Shown here piece by piece: positions 43,731-51,988 of a stretch of 64,000 nucleotides of DNA. A model generated the notes under the pieces. That model had not been told where the DNA came from. It did not search any database and worked only from the letters and a program-made list of their open reading frames with translations. Made by a program: the position numbers and the translations under genes. The stretch comes from Bacillus pumilus (lineage in GTDB: Bacteria > Bacillota > Bacilli > Bacillales > Bacillaceae). Location: positions 1,238,272-1,302,271 of the forward strand of contig NZ_CP047089.1 in assembly GCF_009937765.1 (NCBI RefSeq), read 5' to 3'. Position 1 is the first letter of the stretch. Each line of letters opens with the position of its first letter.

Positions 43731-44475
43731 GCATAAAAAAATGATGAAGAAAAAGATTACGTTCATCGCACTTGGACTGATCGTTGTGTTTCAATTGGCG
43801 ATGGCTCTAGCATTGAAACGAGTCATTTCTAGTTTTGGTGGACAAGACACTGTTGCCAATTATTTTGCTTATTCCACAAACGTCGTATTTATTTTACAGG
43901 TGCTTGCAGTTGTCATTGGCGCGACCTTGATCTCAACAGAATTTCAAAAAAGAACGATCAAGTTTTTATTGATACGGCCCAAAACTAGGCTGCAAATTTA
44001 CCTGTCAAAATACATCACACTTGTGCTGAAGGTCATCTATTTGTTTGTTTTTTATTATGTAATTGCTTTCCTATTTGGCCTTATTTTCTTTGGTACTGCT
44101 TTTGATGAAAGTTCGGGACGCTTATTTCAGCATACGTTTGCTGTGATCGGATCTCAGTGGGTGGAAGTGTTGATGATGGCAAGCTTCGCTTTTATGTGTT
44201 CCAGCTTGTTTAGAAACAGCCTCGTTGCGCTTGTGACCTCGTTTTTTGTTTTATATGCGGCTAAATCACTTGTGCCTATTATGTCTCTTTTAGAAAATCA
44301 GTGGGGGAAAATCCTACTTTTTGCTAATACGGACTTTACTCAGTACAGCTTTCAAGGACCGCCACCCTTCCATGGCATGAGTCCTTTGTTTTCTCTATTT
44401 ATGGTAGGGGCGCATTTTGTTTTCTTTGTTGGAACGGCTTGGGTTCTTTTTTGGAAGCGCGATGTAAATGTGTAA
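43708..44475 (+). CDS. ydbK: ABC-2-type permease YdbK
   Basis: 255 residues with six predicted helices. The pattern of an N-terminal KNEHKKMMKKKITFIALGL and the cytosolic FQKRTIKFLLIRPKTRLQIYLSKY loop is typical of ABC-2 permeases that pair with YdbJ-like ATPases. The start overlaps ydbJ, so translation is coupled. Confidence 0.9.
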   Translation: MLQLIKNEHKKMMKKKITFIALGLIVVFQLAMALALKRVISSFGGQDTVANYFAYSTNVVFILQVLAVVIGATLISTEFQKRTIKFLLIRPKTRLQIYLSKYITLVLKVIYLFVFYYVIAFLFGLIFFGTAFDESSGRLFQHTFAVIGSQWVEVLMMASFAFMCSSLFRNSLVALVTSFFVLYAAKSLVPIMSLLENQWGKILLFANTDFTQYSFQGPPPFHGMSPLFSLFMVGAHFVFFVGTAWVLFWKRDVNV

Positions 44476-44592
44476 AAATTGTGTCAAATAACAAGGAAAA
44501 TTCGTGACATCTTTGTGAAAACGAGTCTGCATTTCACGATAACCGGCTGATTTTGTCTTATAATAAGAGGGAATCTTGGAGGTGGCACTATC

Positions 44593-44928
44593 GTGAAAAA
44601 TTTCATTACGGCTTTACCTATTTTGTTGCTGCTGTCGTTTTCGTTTGTGTCTTTTGCCTTCCAGTTTGATCATCTTATTTATTTCAGACTAGCGCTGGGA
44701 ATCTTTTCGTTAGCCGGTCTTTTCTTTCTGTATACACTTAAAAGAAACATGAAATGGTTCATGGTTTATTTATATGCGAGCTGGATCATTCTTGCTGCTG
44801 TCACAACATTTGAGGAGCCTGTCTTTTCTCAGTTCTTCTTTGGTGGTTTAACAATGACCATGGGTTATCTCACATATATGCTCATTTATTTAGGAATGAA
44901 GCAGGACCGTGTAGCGAAATCTCATTAA
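44593..44928 (+). CDS. ydbL: Small membrane protein YdbL
   Basis: 111 residues with four hydrophobic helices (ITALPILLLLSFSFVSFAF at the start) and a short basic tail. GGAGGTGG lies 7 bases before the GTG start, and TATAAT is at 44561, so it can be transcribed separately from ydbJK. Function unknown; position matches B. subtilis ydbL. Confidence 0.8.
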   Translation: MKNFITALPILLLLSFSFVSFAFQFDHLIYFRLALGIFSLAGLFFLYTLKRNMKWFMVYLYASWIILAAVTTFEEPVFSQFFFGGLTMTMGYLTYMLIYLGMKQDRVAKSH

Positions 44929-44931
44929 AAC

Positions 44932-44974
44932 AAAAGCCGATAAAATCAAAGCATAGATTTTATCGGCTTTTTTT
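44932..44974 (+). terminator. Terminator of ydbL
   Basis: A 16-bp stem, AAAAGCCGATAAAATC with GATTTTATCGGCTTTT, followed by TTTT. Confidence 0.95.
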
Positions 44975-45027
44975 GTTGGAAAAGACAAAAGAGAGGAGCA
45001 GCCAGCTTTGACTGCTACCCCTTATGT

Positions 45028-45177
45028 TTATGATTCACGTCCAGTAGCTGCAAGCTGCTTCTGATGCTTTTTGTCGATGGTTTCGTATATACTTTCCATC
45101 ATTTTAGGATCGCGCATGATGGCTTTCTTGTTCTCTTCAATCAATTGCTGATACGTTTTGATTTTCTTCTTAGACAT
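45028..45177 (-). CDS. fbpB: Iron-sparing small basic protein FbpB (YdbN)
   Basis: 49 residues: MSKKKIKTYQQLIEENKKAI, then a helix with MMESIYETIDKKHQ. Basic and helical, it fits the FbpB family of Fur-regulated small proteins, which assist the small RNA FsrA in repressing iron-rich enzymes in B. subtilis. AAAGGAGCG lies 9 bases before the ATG on the minus strand. A near-perfect Fur box is 58 bases upstream. The location between ydbL and ydbP matches B. subtilis ydbN. Confidence 0.85.
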   Translation of the reverse strand: MSKKKIKTYQQLIEENKKAIMRDPKMMESIYETIDKKHQKQLAATGRES

Positions 45178-45234
45178 GTGACTCATCGCTCCTTTATAAG
45201 AATAGACGTCTATAGAATTCCACTTAGATGAAAT

Positions 45235-45249
45235 TGATAATCATTTTCA
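45235..45249. promoter_or_regulatory. Fur box upstream of fbpB
   Basis: TGATAATCATTTTCA matches the 7-1-7 Fur consensus TGATAATNATTATCA at all but one defined position. The remaining 45250-45475 shows no gene I can support. Confidence 0.85.
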
Positions 45250-45475
45250 ATTAGCATCTCTATTATACAAAGTGCAAAGCTGGAAGTAAAGATTATATTC
45301 AGAAAATTCACGTAATCGACAAATTTGAAGACTAGTCGACGCACATTCTTTCCCAGGAAATAATTGCTGTCATTTCTTGTCGTAAGAGAAACATCTATAT
45401 AAAACATTCTTTCGCTCATTGAAACGTTTTGACTGAACAAATCGTCTTATGAAGAGATTTGATGAAAGGAATAGA

Positions 45476-45509
45476 GAAAAAAAGACACCAGCAAATGTTT
45501 GCTGATGTC
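45476..45509 (-). terminator. Terminator of ydbP
   Basis: On the minus strand GACATCAGCAAA and TTTGCTGGTGTC form a 12-bp stem with one G-U pair, followed by at least seven T. Confidence 0.9.
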
Positions 45510-45523
45510 CTTCGTTTTACGAT

Positions 45524-45844
45524 TTAAGAAACGTGCTCTTGAAGAAACTCTGTCACTTCTTCAGGTGATTTTGCGTTTGCACTGTGTAAATGACCTGTTT
45601 TTTCGCCATTTTTGAAAATTAACAGGCTTGGAATACCCATGACCTGATACGTTTCTGCTAGTTCAGGGAAATCATCTTTGTTTATTTCAAACCATTCATG
45701 GTGAGCATACGCCTCTAAGATGTCTGGAATGAACATGTCCATTCTTGTACAGTCAGGACACCATGTTGCAAAGAATTTAACGATGACTTCTTTGTCAGAT
45801 TGAATGATTTCATTGAATTGTTCAGTACTTGTGATTTTTTTCAA
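45524..45844 (-). CDS. ydbP: Thioredoxin-like protein YdbP
   Basis: 106 residues, thioredoxin fold. The active site is WCPDC in FFATWCPDCTRMDMF; cis-Pro lies in VMGIPSLLIF. It probably acts in cytosolic thiol-disulfide exchange. The frame is open to 45937, but AAAGGAG lies 10 bases before the TTG at 45844, and this start gives the B. subtilis length. Confidence 0.92.
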   Translation of the reverse strand: MKKITSTEQFNEIIQSDKEVIVKFFATWCPDCTRMDMFIPDILEAYAHHEWFEINKDDFPELAETYQVMGIPSLLIFKNGEKTGHLHSANAKSPEEVTEFLQEHVS

Positions 45845-46027
45845 TTTGTCACAACTCCTTTTCAATGTCATTTTAATATAAAATAAAGGCGAATGACATA
45901 CAAATGCTCGGGAGGCGCTTACAACCTTACAAATCATTTCAATTCCGTAACAAGAAAAATTAATTAGAGCATTTTTGCTTGAAAGTGATAAGATAGTAAA
46001 GATGAATTTTAGTGGGGGGAGTATCCA

Positions 46028-47110
46028 TTGAAAATAAGTTTAGGATTGATTTACGGCGGAAAGTCAGCCGAACATAATGTATCACTGCAAACAGCCCTTG
46101 CAGTTACAAAAGCACTTAACACTGAGAAGTTCGATATACATCCAATTTATATTACAGAAGAGGGCGAATGGCTAAGAGGAGAAAAACTCACTGAACCAGT
46201 ATCAAACGTCAGAATGCTTCAATTTGAACAGAATGCAAAGACGTTTTTACCGACTTCTTTAAACGAGAGCATGTTTCCACAGCCTACATCTGCTGATGAG
46301 AAGATTGATGTTGTCTTTCCATTATTGCACGGGCCAAATGGTGAAGATGGAACGATGCAAGGATTACTTGAACTGCTGAATATCCCGTATGTCGGCAACG
46401 GCGTTCTTGCTTCTGCCGCGGGTATGGATAAAGTCATGATGAAAGATGTTTTTGCTCAAGCAGGACTTGCACAAGCAAAGCACCTTTCCTTCAATAAAAA
46501 AGACTATGAGAAAGCCACACCAGACAGCTTAGAACAGGTGGAACAAGTACTTGGCTATCCATGCTTTGTGAAACCTGCCAACATGGGATCAAGTGTTGGA
46601 ATAAGCAAATGTCGCAGCAAAGAAGAGCTGCAAACGGCATTCGACTTGGCTTTCCAATATGATCGACGTGTGGTCGTAGAAGAAGGCGTCGTAGGAAGAG
46701 AAATCGAGATTGGTGTATTAGGAAATGACGAGCCAAAATGCTCTGTCGTTGGTGAAATTGCACCTAAAACAGATTTTTATGACTACAAAGCAAAATATGA
46801 AGATGGCGATACAGATTTGATCATTCCTGCAAGTGTGTCAGAGGATGAGTATAAGACGATTCATGATATGGCGATTAAGGCATTTAAATCCCTAGATGGT
46901 TCTGGTCTTGTACGTGCAGACTTCTTCCTTACAGAAAAAGGCGAAGTGTTGATCAATGAAGTGAATACAATGCCTGGATTCACACCATTTAGTATGTTCC
47001 CGCTGCTTTGGAAGCACACTGGTGTAGAGTACCCAGAGCTCATTGAAAAGCTAGTGTCACTTGCAATTGAACGCCATCAAGAAAAACAAACCATTAAAAC
47101 GACTTTTTAA
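46028..47110 (+). CDS. ddl: D-alanine--D-alanine ligase
   Basis: 360 residues, ATP-grasp enzyme. [19 protein letters not shown] starts the N-domain; [30 protein letters not shown] and [14 protein letters not shown] complete the active site. The loop segment DFYDYKAKY carries the Tyr usual for D-Ala-D-Ala rather than D-Ala-D-lactate ligases. It makes the dipeptide that MurF, encoded next, adds to the wall precursor. TTG start after GGGGGGAG. A moderate hairpin separates it from murF. Confidence 0.96.
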   Translation: MKISLGLIYGGKSAEHNVSLQTALAVTKALNTEKFDIHPIYITEEGEWLRGEKLTEPVSNVRMLQFEQNAKTFLPTSLNESMFPQPTSADEKIDVVFPLLHGPNGEDGTMQGLLELLNIPYVGNGVLASAAGMDKVMMKDVFAQAGLAQAKHLSFNKKDYEKATPDSLEQVEQVLGYPCFVKPANMGSSVGISKCRSKEELQTAFDLAFQYDRRVVVEEGVVGREIEIGVLGNDEPKCSVVGEIAPKTDFYDYKAKYEDGDTDLIIPASVSEDEYKTIHDMAIKAFKSLDGSGLVRADFFLTEKGEVLINEVNTMPGFTPFSMFPLLWKHTGVEYPELIEKLVSLAIERHQEKQTIKTTF

Positions 47111-47124
47111 TGTGAGCAACGAGC

Positions 47125-47152
47125 AGACACTATCCTTAGGTAGTGTCTCTTT
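47125..47152 (+). terminator. Hairpin between ddl and murF
   Basis: AGACACTA pairs with TAGTGTCT around TCCTTAGG, then CTTTTCC. The interrupted T-tract suggests partial termination, which would lower murF relative to ddl. Confidence 0.55.
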
Positions 47153-47191
47153 TCCTTCAAACGTGAAATGAGAAAGAGAGGCGAAAAAATC

Positions 47192-48556
47192 ATGATCAAA
47201 CGTACAGTGAAACAAATCGCCCAAATGGCTGGTGGGACACTATCTAATCAAGCTTTTGGCGAAGAGCAAATTCACGGAGTGACGACAGATACACGAAAAG
47301 TATCAAAAGGTGCATTGTTTATCCCCCTAATTGGAGAACATTTTAATGGTCACACATTTGCTTCTAAAGCAGTGGAGCTTGGAGCGGCAGCTGTTCTTTG
47401 GAATCAAAAAGAAACCAATCCACCAGAAGGCGTACCTGTCATTCTTGTCGACGATACACTGGCAGCCCTTCAGCAATTGGCAAAATCGTATTTAAAAGAA
47501 GAAAACCCTCGTGTTGTCGGTATTACAGGAAGTAACGGGAAAACCACGACGAAAGATATGATTCATTCCGTCTTACAAACAACGTATCAAGTTCATAAAA
47601 CAGACGGTAATTTTAATAATCATATCGGTCTTCCGCTCACCATTCTTTCAATGCCAAAAGGTACAGAGATCGCTGTATTAGAGATGGGCATGAGCGCAAA
47701 AGGCGAAATCGAGTTTTTGTCAAACCTAGCTGAGCCTGATGCAGCAGTCATCACCAATATCGGAGAGTCTCATATGCAAGATTTAGGATCAAGAGAAGCC
47801 ATTGCTGATGCAAAATGTGAAATTACAAAAGGGTTGAAAGAGGATGGCACCTTTTACTACTTAGGAGATGAACCTTTGATTCGCGAGAGAGCGACTCAAC
47901 TTTCTCAGCAAGTGAAAACCTTTGGAGAAGCAGATGACTGTGATATTAAGGTAACGCATATTAACCAGCTTGCAGAAGGAACTGAATTTCAAGTTGAAGG
48001 GTATGCTCAAGGGTTTCTCATTCCTGTATTAGGGAAACATAATGTGAAGAATGCCCTTGCTGCCATTGCTATAGGTCAGCATTTCGGACTGAATGAAAGA
48101 CAAATCGCCCAAGGACTCATGCAAACAAAGTTAACAGGAATGCGTCTTGAACTGTTTAAAACAGAAAAAGGAATTACTGTTATCAATGATGCGTATAATG
48201 CAAGCCCTACTTCTATGAAAGCTGCTATTGATCTTGTAGGAGATATGGACGGCTTCGCAAATCGCATTCTTGTCCTTGGAGACATGCTAGAGATGGGTAG
48301 CGAAGAAGAAACATATCATTATGAACTAGGCCGCTACATCAAGCCTGAATTTATTGATCATGTGATGACGTATGGCCGTTTAGGTGCATTCATCGCTGAA
48401 GGAGCAAAGAAATCATTCGGTGATACGCGAGTGTTCTCATTTATGGACAAAGAGGAACTGAAGAAAAAACTTGCTGACGTAGCAGGTCCTGATGATGTGG
48501 TCCTTGTCAAAGCTTCACGCGGCATGAGATTAGAAGAAGTCATTACTGCACTATAA
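47192..48556 (+). CDS. murF: UDP-MurNAc-tripeptide--D-Ala-D-Ala ligase
   Basis: 454 residues. N-terminal substrate domain (about 1-95, TDTRKVSKGALFIPLIGEHF), ATP domain with GITGSNGKTTTK near 108, NFNNHIGLPLTIL, LEMGMSAKGEI, and C-terminal domain with NDAYNASPTSMKAAID and LGDMLEMG. It completes the cytosolic UDP-MurNAc-pentapeptide. The ATG at 47192 has GAGAGGCG upstream; a longer frame from 47168 is rejected for lacking a binding site. Confidence 0.96.
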   Translation: MIKRTVKQIAQMAGGTLSNQAFGEEQIHGVTTDTRKVSKGALFIPLIGEHFNGHTFASKAVELGAAAVLWNQKETNPPEGVPVILVDDTLAALQQLAKSYLKEENPRVVGITGSNGKTTTKDMIHSVLQTTYQVHKTDGNFNNHIGLPLTILSMPKGTEIAVLEMGMSAKGEIEFLSNLAEPDAAVITNIGESHMQDLGSREAIADAKCEITKGLKEDGTFYYLGDEPLIRERATQLSQQVKTFGEADDCDIKVTHINQLAEGTEFQVEGYAQGFLIPVLGKHNVKNALAAIAIGQHFGLNERQIAQGLMQTKLTGMRLELFKTEKGITVINDAYNASPTSMKAAIDLVGDMDGFANRILVLGDMLEMGSEEETYHYELGRYIKPEFIDHVMTYGRLGAFIAEGAKKSFGDTRVFSFMDKEELKKKLADVAGPDDVVLVKASRGMRLEEVITAL

Positions 48557-48583
48557 AAAGTGAGCGGCAAAGAAGGTGACAGA

Positions 48584-49276
48584 ATGATTGGCTGTCTATG
48601 TATACATGGATTCACTGGTGCCCCCTATGAAGTGGAACCGCTAGCGCAATATTTAAAGCAGAAGACAGATTGGAATGTTCAGTCTGTCACGCTTCCGGGG
48701 CATGGAGATGAGCTTCAGCTAAAAGGTATTCTCTATCAAGAATGGATTGCGACAGCTGAATTAGAACTTCTTTCTCTTTACAGAACATGTGAGACTATTT
48801 TTTTGATCGGGTTTTCTATGGGAGGAATGATTGCTTCTTATCTTGCAGCCAAGTATCCAGTCGCTCGTCTTGTCCTGTTAAGTGCAGCGGCTAAATATGT
48901 GAATCCAAAACAAATGATTCAAGACACAAGGCAGATGGTGAAGGAATCATTGTCTGGGCTAATTGATACGAATCCTTTGTATGATAGATACCGGCATAAG
49001 CTGACGAGCACACCGCTGTCAGCCGCTGTAGAATTTATGAAGCTGGTGAAGCAAACGAAGAGCTCCCTTGAGAAGCTTCACCTCCCTGTGTTAATTGTTC
49101 AAGGGGAAAGCGATGGGATTGTCCCAGCTTCAAGTGCACAATTAATTGACCATAAAATCCCGTCTCGTCAGAAAGAAATGTTTTATTTACCCGATTGTAA
49201 ACACCATGTTTGTCATGAGCCATGTGCGCAGCAATTGTTTGAAAAAGTAGAGGAATTTCTGAAAAAAACAATTTAA
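48584..49276 (+). CDS. Alpha/beta-hydrolase, carboxylesterase (Est30-like)
   Basis: 230 residues. CLCIHGFTGAPYEVEPL holds the oxyanion HGFTG; the nucleophile elbow is GFSMGG near 85; the acid residue lies in VQGESDGIVPA and the His in CKHHVCHEPC. The layout matches small thermophilic-Bacillus carboxylesterases that cleave short-chain esters. ATG 48584 has GAAGGTG 6 bases upstream; the open extension to GTG 48560 is less likely. It begins 27 bases after murF and may be cotranscribed. I know no orthologue at this place in B. subtilis. Confidence 0.87.
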   Translation: MIGCLCIHGFTGAPYEVEPLAQYLKQKTDWNVQSVTLPGHGDELQLKGILYQEWIATAELELLSLYRTCETIFLIGFSMGGMIASYLAAKYPVARLVLLSAAAKYVNPKQMIQDTRQMVKESLSGLIDTNPLYDRYRHKLTSTPLSAAVEFMKLVKQTKSSLEKLHLPVLIVQGESDGIVPASSAQLIDHKIPSRQKEMFYLPDCKHHVCHEPCAQQLFEKVEEFLKKTI

Positions 49277-49403
49277 TCTATAGAAAAGCGAAAATGTGGC
49301 TAAACTAATATAAATTGAATCCCACTTGTTAAAAATTGCATCATTTTTGTCGAATGAGTGACAAGCCTATGGTACAATAGGAAAGAAAAGGTGGTTGATT
49401 CGG

Positions 49404-49742
49404 TTGTTTCAATATGACGGAAAAACCTTTGTCCCGCAGTCTAATTCGAGTAATGGAGAAGTATCGGTTGGCACCGTATTTCAATATCGTCAGGACGGGA
49501 ATATATTAACGGGCACGTATCAAGGCGGCAGTATTATATCTGGTGTACTTGTAGGAACTGTAAATGAGGATGGAACACTTCATTTTAGGTACCACCATGT
49601 CAGCAAAGACGGCAGCATGAGAAGCGGGTCTTGCAATTCTACACCTAATCAGTTGGATAACGGAAAAATTCAACTGTTCGAAAAGTGGAAATGGATGGAT
49701 GGCGATCAAAGTGATGGTGAATCTGTCATTGTGGAACAGTAG
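49404..49742 (+). CDS. Conserved small beta-rich protein (often labelled N-acetylglutamate synthase)
   Basis: 112 residues of alternating short strands: NGEVSVGTVFQYRQDGN, TYQGGSIISGVLVGT, LHFRYHHVSKDGSMRSG, and KIQLFEKWKWMDG near the end. I recall the family in many bacilli under the name N-acetylglutamate synthase, but no GNAT or kinase-like motif supports that label. AAAGGTGG sits 9 bases from TTG 49404 and directly abuts the alternative TTG 49395, so 49404 is used. Function unknown. Confidence 0.75.
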   Translation: MFQYDGKTFVPQSNSSNGEVSVGTVFQYRQDGNILTGTYQGGSIISGVLVGTVNEDGTLHFRYHHVSKDGSMRSGSCNSTPNQLDNGKIQLFEKWKWMDGDQSDGESVIVEQ

Positions 49743-49762
49743 ATATATCCATTTCTGTCTTG

Positions 49763-49791
49763 TTGAAAAACAAATAGTGTAATGGTAAGAT
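49763..49791 (+). promoter_or_regulatory. Possible cshA promoter
   Basis: TTGAAA, 17 bases, TAAGAT; a leader of about 110 bases would follow. A TATAAT at 49819 lacks a -35 partner. Confidence 0.4.
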
Positions 49792-49828
49792 ATAAGGTAG
49801 GGTAATTCGGGCTTTGTATATAATGGAC

Positions 49829-49855
49829 CTGTCCTTTCGAAAAAGGGCAGTTTTT
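49829..49855 (+). terminator. Terminator-like hairpin in the cshA leader
   Basis: CTGTCCTTT-CGAA-AAAGGGCAG (one G-U pair), then TTTTT, 53 bases before the cshA start codon. It could end the previous transcript or attenuate cshA. Confidence 0.65.
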
Positions 49856-49907
49856 AATGATCATTCACGAGATTACTGAAACAGCAATTAGAAGGAGTTT
49901 GAATAAT

Positions 49908-51398
49908 TTGACTATAACGTTTCAAGATTTTCAATTAAGCGAAAGTCTCATGAAAGCTATTAACCGCATGGGATTTGAAGAAGCAACACCGATTCAAGCG
50001 GAAACAATTCCTCTCGGTCTTCAGAATAAAGATGTCATTGGACAAGCACAAACAGGAACAGGAAAAACTGCAGCGTTTGGTATTCCTCTTGTAGAAAAAA
50101 TTGACCCAGCGTCTCCAAACATCCAAGCGATTATCATTGCGCCAACAAGAGAATTAGCGATTCAAGTATCTGAAGAGCTATACAAAATTGGCCAAGACAA
50201 GCGTGCGCGCGTACTTCCGATTTACGGTGGACAAGATATTGGTCGCCAAATCCGTTCACTCAAGAAAAATCCTCATATCATCGTAGGGACTCCAGGACGT
50301 TTACTCGATCACATTAACCGTCGTACAATGCGTCTTCAAAATGTTGAAACTGTTGTGCTTGATGAAGCAGACGAAATGCTAAACATGGGTTTCATCGAAG
50401 ACATTGAATCGATCCTTTCAAATGTACCAAGTGAACACCAAACACTTTTATTCTCTGCGACAATGCCTGCACCAATTAAGCGCATTGCAGAACGTTTCAT
50501 GACAAACCCAGAACACGTAAAAGTAAAAGCGAAAGAAATGACTGTCTCTAACATCCAACAGTTCTACTTGGATATCCATGAGCGTAAAAAGTTTGATACA
50601 TTGACTCGCCTTCTTGACATTCAATCACCTGAGCTTTCAATTGTCTTCGGCCGTACAAAACGTCGCGTTGACGAATTGACTGAAGCACTTAACCTTAGAG
50701 GTTATACAGCTGAAGGTATTCATGGTGACTTAACTCAAGCGAAACGTATGGTTGCGCTTCGTAAATTCAAAGAAGGTTCAATCGATGTGCTTGTCGCAAC
50801 AGACGTTGCAGCACGTGGACTTGATATCTCAGGCGTAACACACGTGTATAACTTTGACGTACCACAAGATCCAGAAAGCTACGTACACCGTATTGGACGT
50901 ACTGGACGTGCTGGACGTACAGGTATGGCGATGACATTCATCACACCACGTGAAAAAGATATGCTTCGTGCGATCGAGCAAACAACTAAACGTAAAATGG
51001 ATCGTATGAAAGAACCAACACTAGATGAGGCAATCGAAGGACAACAACAAGTAACTGTTGATCGTCTGCGCACAATCATCAGTGAAAACAACTTAAACTT
51101 CTACATGACAGCAGCAGCTGAATTACTCGAAGATCATGATTCTGTCACAGTGGTTGCGGCTGCCATCAAAATGATGACAAAAGAGCCGGATGCAACGCCT
51201 GTTCGTTTGACAGATGAAGCACCAATGGTTTCAAAACGCAATCGCAACAACCGCAGCTCTTCTAAACGTAGAGACGGTGGCGGCGGAGGCGGCTATCGCG
51301 GAAAAAGCCGTTCATCTTACGGTGACAAAAAGCGTTCTTCAAATGACCGCAATCGTTCTTCTAGCGATCGCCGTCAAAAGAAATCTTATAACAACTAA
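49908..51398 (+). CDS. cshA: DEAD-box RNA helicase CshA
   Basis: 496 residues. Motifs in order: Q-motif [73 protein letters not shown] and [12 protein letters not shown] CshA C-terminal dimerisation region (about 370-440) and a basic Ser/Arg/Gly tail follow. It is the main helicase of the degradosome-like network and helps ribosome assembly and cold growth. AGAAGGAG lies 11 bases before the TTG at 49908, which gives the family start MTITFQDF; an in-frame ATG at 49857 overlaps the leader hairpin tail. Confidence 0.96.
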   Translation: MTITFQDFQLSESLMKAINRMGFEEATPIQAETIPLGLQNKDVIGQAQTGTGKTAAFGIPLVEKIDPASPNIQAIIIAPTRELAIQVSEELYKIGQDKRARVLPIYGGQDIGRQIRSLKKNPHIIVGTPGRLLDHINRRTMRLQNVETVVLDEADEMLNMGFIEDIESILSNVPSEHQTLLFSATMPAPIKRIAERFMTNPEHVKVKAKEMTVSNIQQFYLDIHERKKFDTLTRLLDIQSPELSIVFGRTKRRVDELTEALNLRGYTAEGIHGDLTQAKRMVALRKFKEGSIDVLVATDVAARGLDISGVTHVYNFDVPQDPESYVHRIGRTGRAGRTGMAMTFITPREKDMLRAIEQTTKRKMDRMKEPTLDEAIEGQQQVTVDRLRTIISENNLNFYMTAAAELLEDHDSVTVVAAAIKMMTKEPDATPVRLTDEAPMVSKRNRNNRSSSKRRDGGGGGGYRGKSRSSYGDKKRSSNDRNRSSSDRRQKKSYNN

Positions 51399-51401
51399 TT
51401 C

Positions 51402-51434
51402 AAAAGCGAATCCTTTGCAGGGTTCGCTTTTTTT
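51402..51434 (+). terminator. Terminator of cshA
   Basis: AAAAGCGAA and TTCGCTTTT enclose CC/GG pairs and a TTTGCA loop; T-run of seven or more. Confidence 0.9.
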
Positions 51435-51445
51435 AACAGGTTTCC

Positions 51446-51471
51446 TGAAACTTTTTAGGCTTTCTTTCGTA
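51446..51471 (+). promoter_or_regulatory. SigW-type ECF promoter of ydbST
   Basis: TGAAAC-N16-CGTA is an exact match to the SigW consensus. B. subtilis ydbST is a member of the SigW regulon. Confidence 0.85.
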
Positions 51472-51508
51472 ATATATTGATAGAAAAGTAAGAGAATGGG
51501 GGAAGAAT

Positions 51509-51988
51509 GTGAGAAAACAGCCGCAACGTCAAATTAGTTTAAATGGTTTAAAGGTATGGCGCCTTCAAAATGGAATCATCTCATTGATTTTCTTACTCAT
51601 CATCATTGGGGTATTTGTTGCTAGTTATTATCTTCATTGGCCGTATTGGATTGGTGCCATCCTCACCGGTTTATGGGTCTTACAGGTTGTTTTTGGCATT
51701 TGGCTTATACCGAAAATCCGTCATCGCATCTGGCGTTACGAAGTATTCGAAAATGAAATCGAAATTCAGCATGGGCTCATTCGTGTCACACGTGTGATTG
51801 TACCGATGGTGCGTGTCCAGCATGTCGATACATCACAAGGGCCACTCTTAAGGCGCTACCGTTTGGCTTCTGTTCAAATATCGACTGCTGCCACAGTTCA
51901 TGATATACCGGCGCTAGAATTAGAAGAAGCAGATGAGCTTCGTGATTACATATCTCGTTTAGCAAGGGTGACGGAAGATGATGTCTGA
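51509..51988 (+). CDS. ydbS: Membrane PH-domain (bPH2) protein YdbS
   Basis: 159 residues. Two helices (about 25-70: IISLIFLLIIIGVFVASYYL and WIGAILTGLWVLQVVFGIWL) precede a bPH2/DUF304 domain (about 75-155) with the usual EIEIQHGLIRVTRVIVPMVR and QHVDTSQGPLLRRYRL. With YdbT it helps B. subtilis resist certain antimicrobial peptides. GTG start; overlaps ydbT by 11 bases. Confidence 0.9.
   Translation: MRKQPQRQISLNGLKVWRLQNGIISLIFLLIIIGVFVASYYLHWPYWIGAILTGLWVLQVVFGIWLIPKIRHRIWRYEVFENEIEIQHGLIRVTRVIVPMVRVQHVDTSQGPLLRRYRLASVQISTAATVHDIPALELEEADELRDYISRLARVTEDDV

Noticed and set aside
45210-45440. 76-codon minus-strand frame upstream of fbpB
   Set aside because: It overlaps the Fur box region, has no ribosome-binding site and no family features.
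45419-45445. ECF-like promoter TGAAAC-N17-CGTC
   Set aside because: The spacing is one base off, and no gene follows on that strand before the ydbP terminator.
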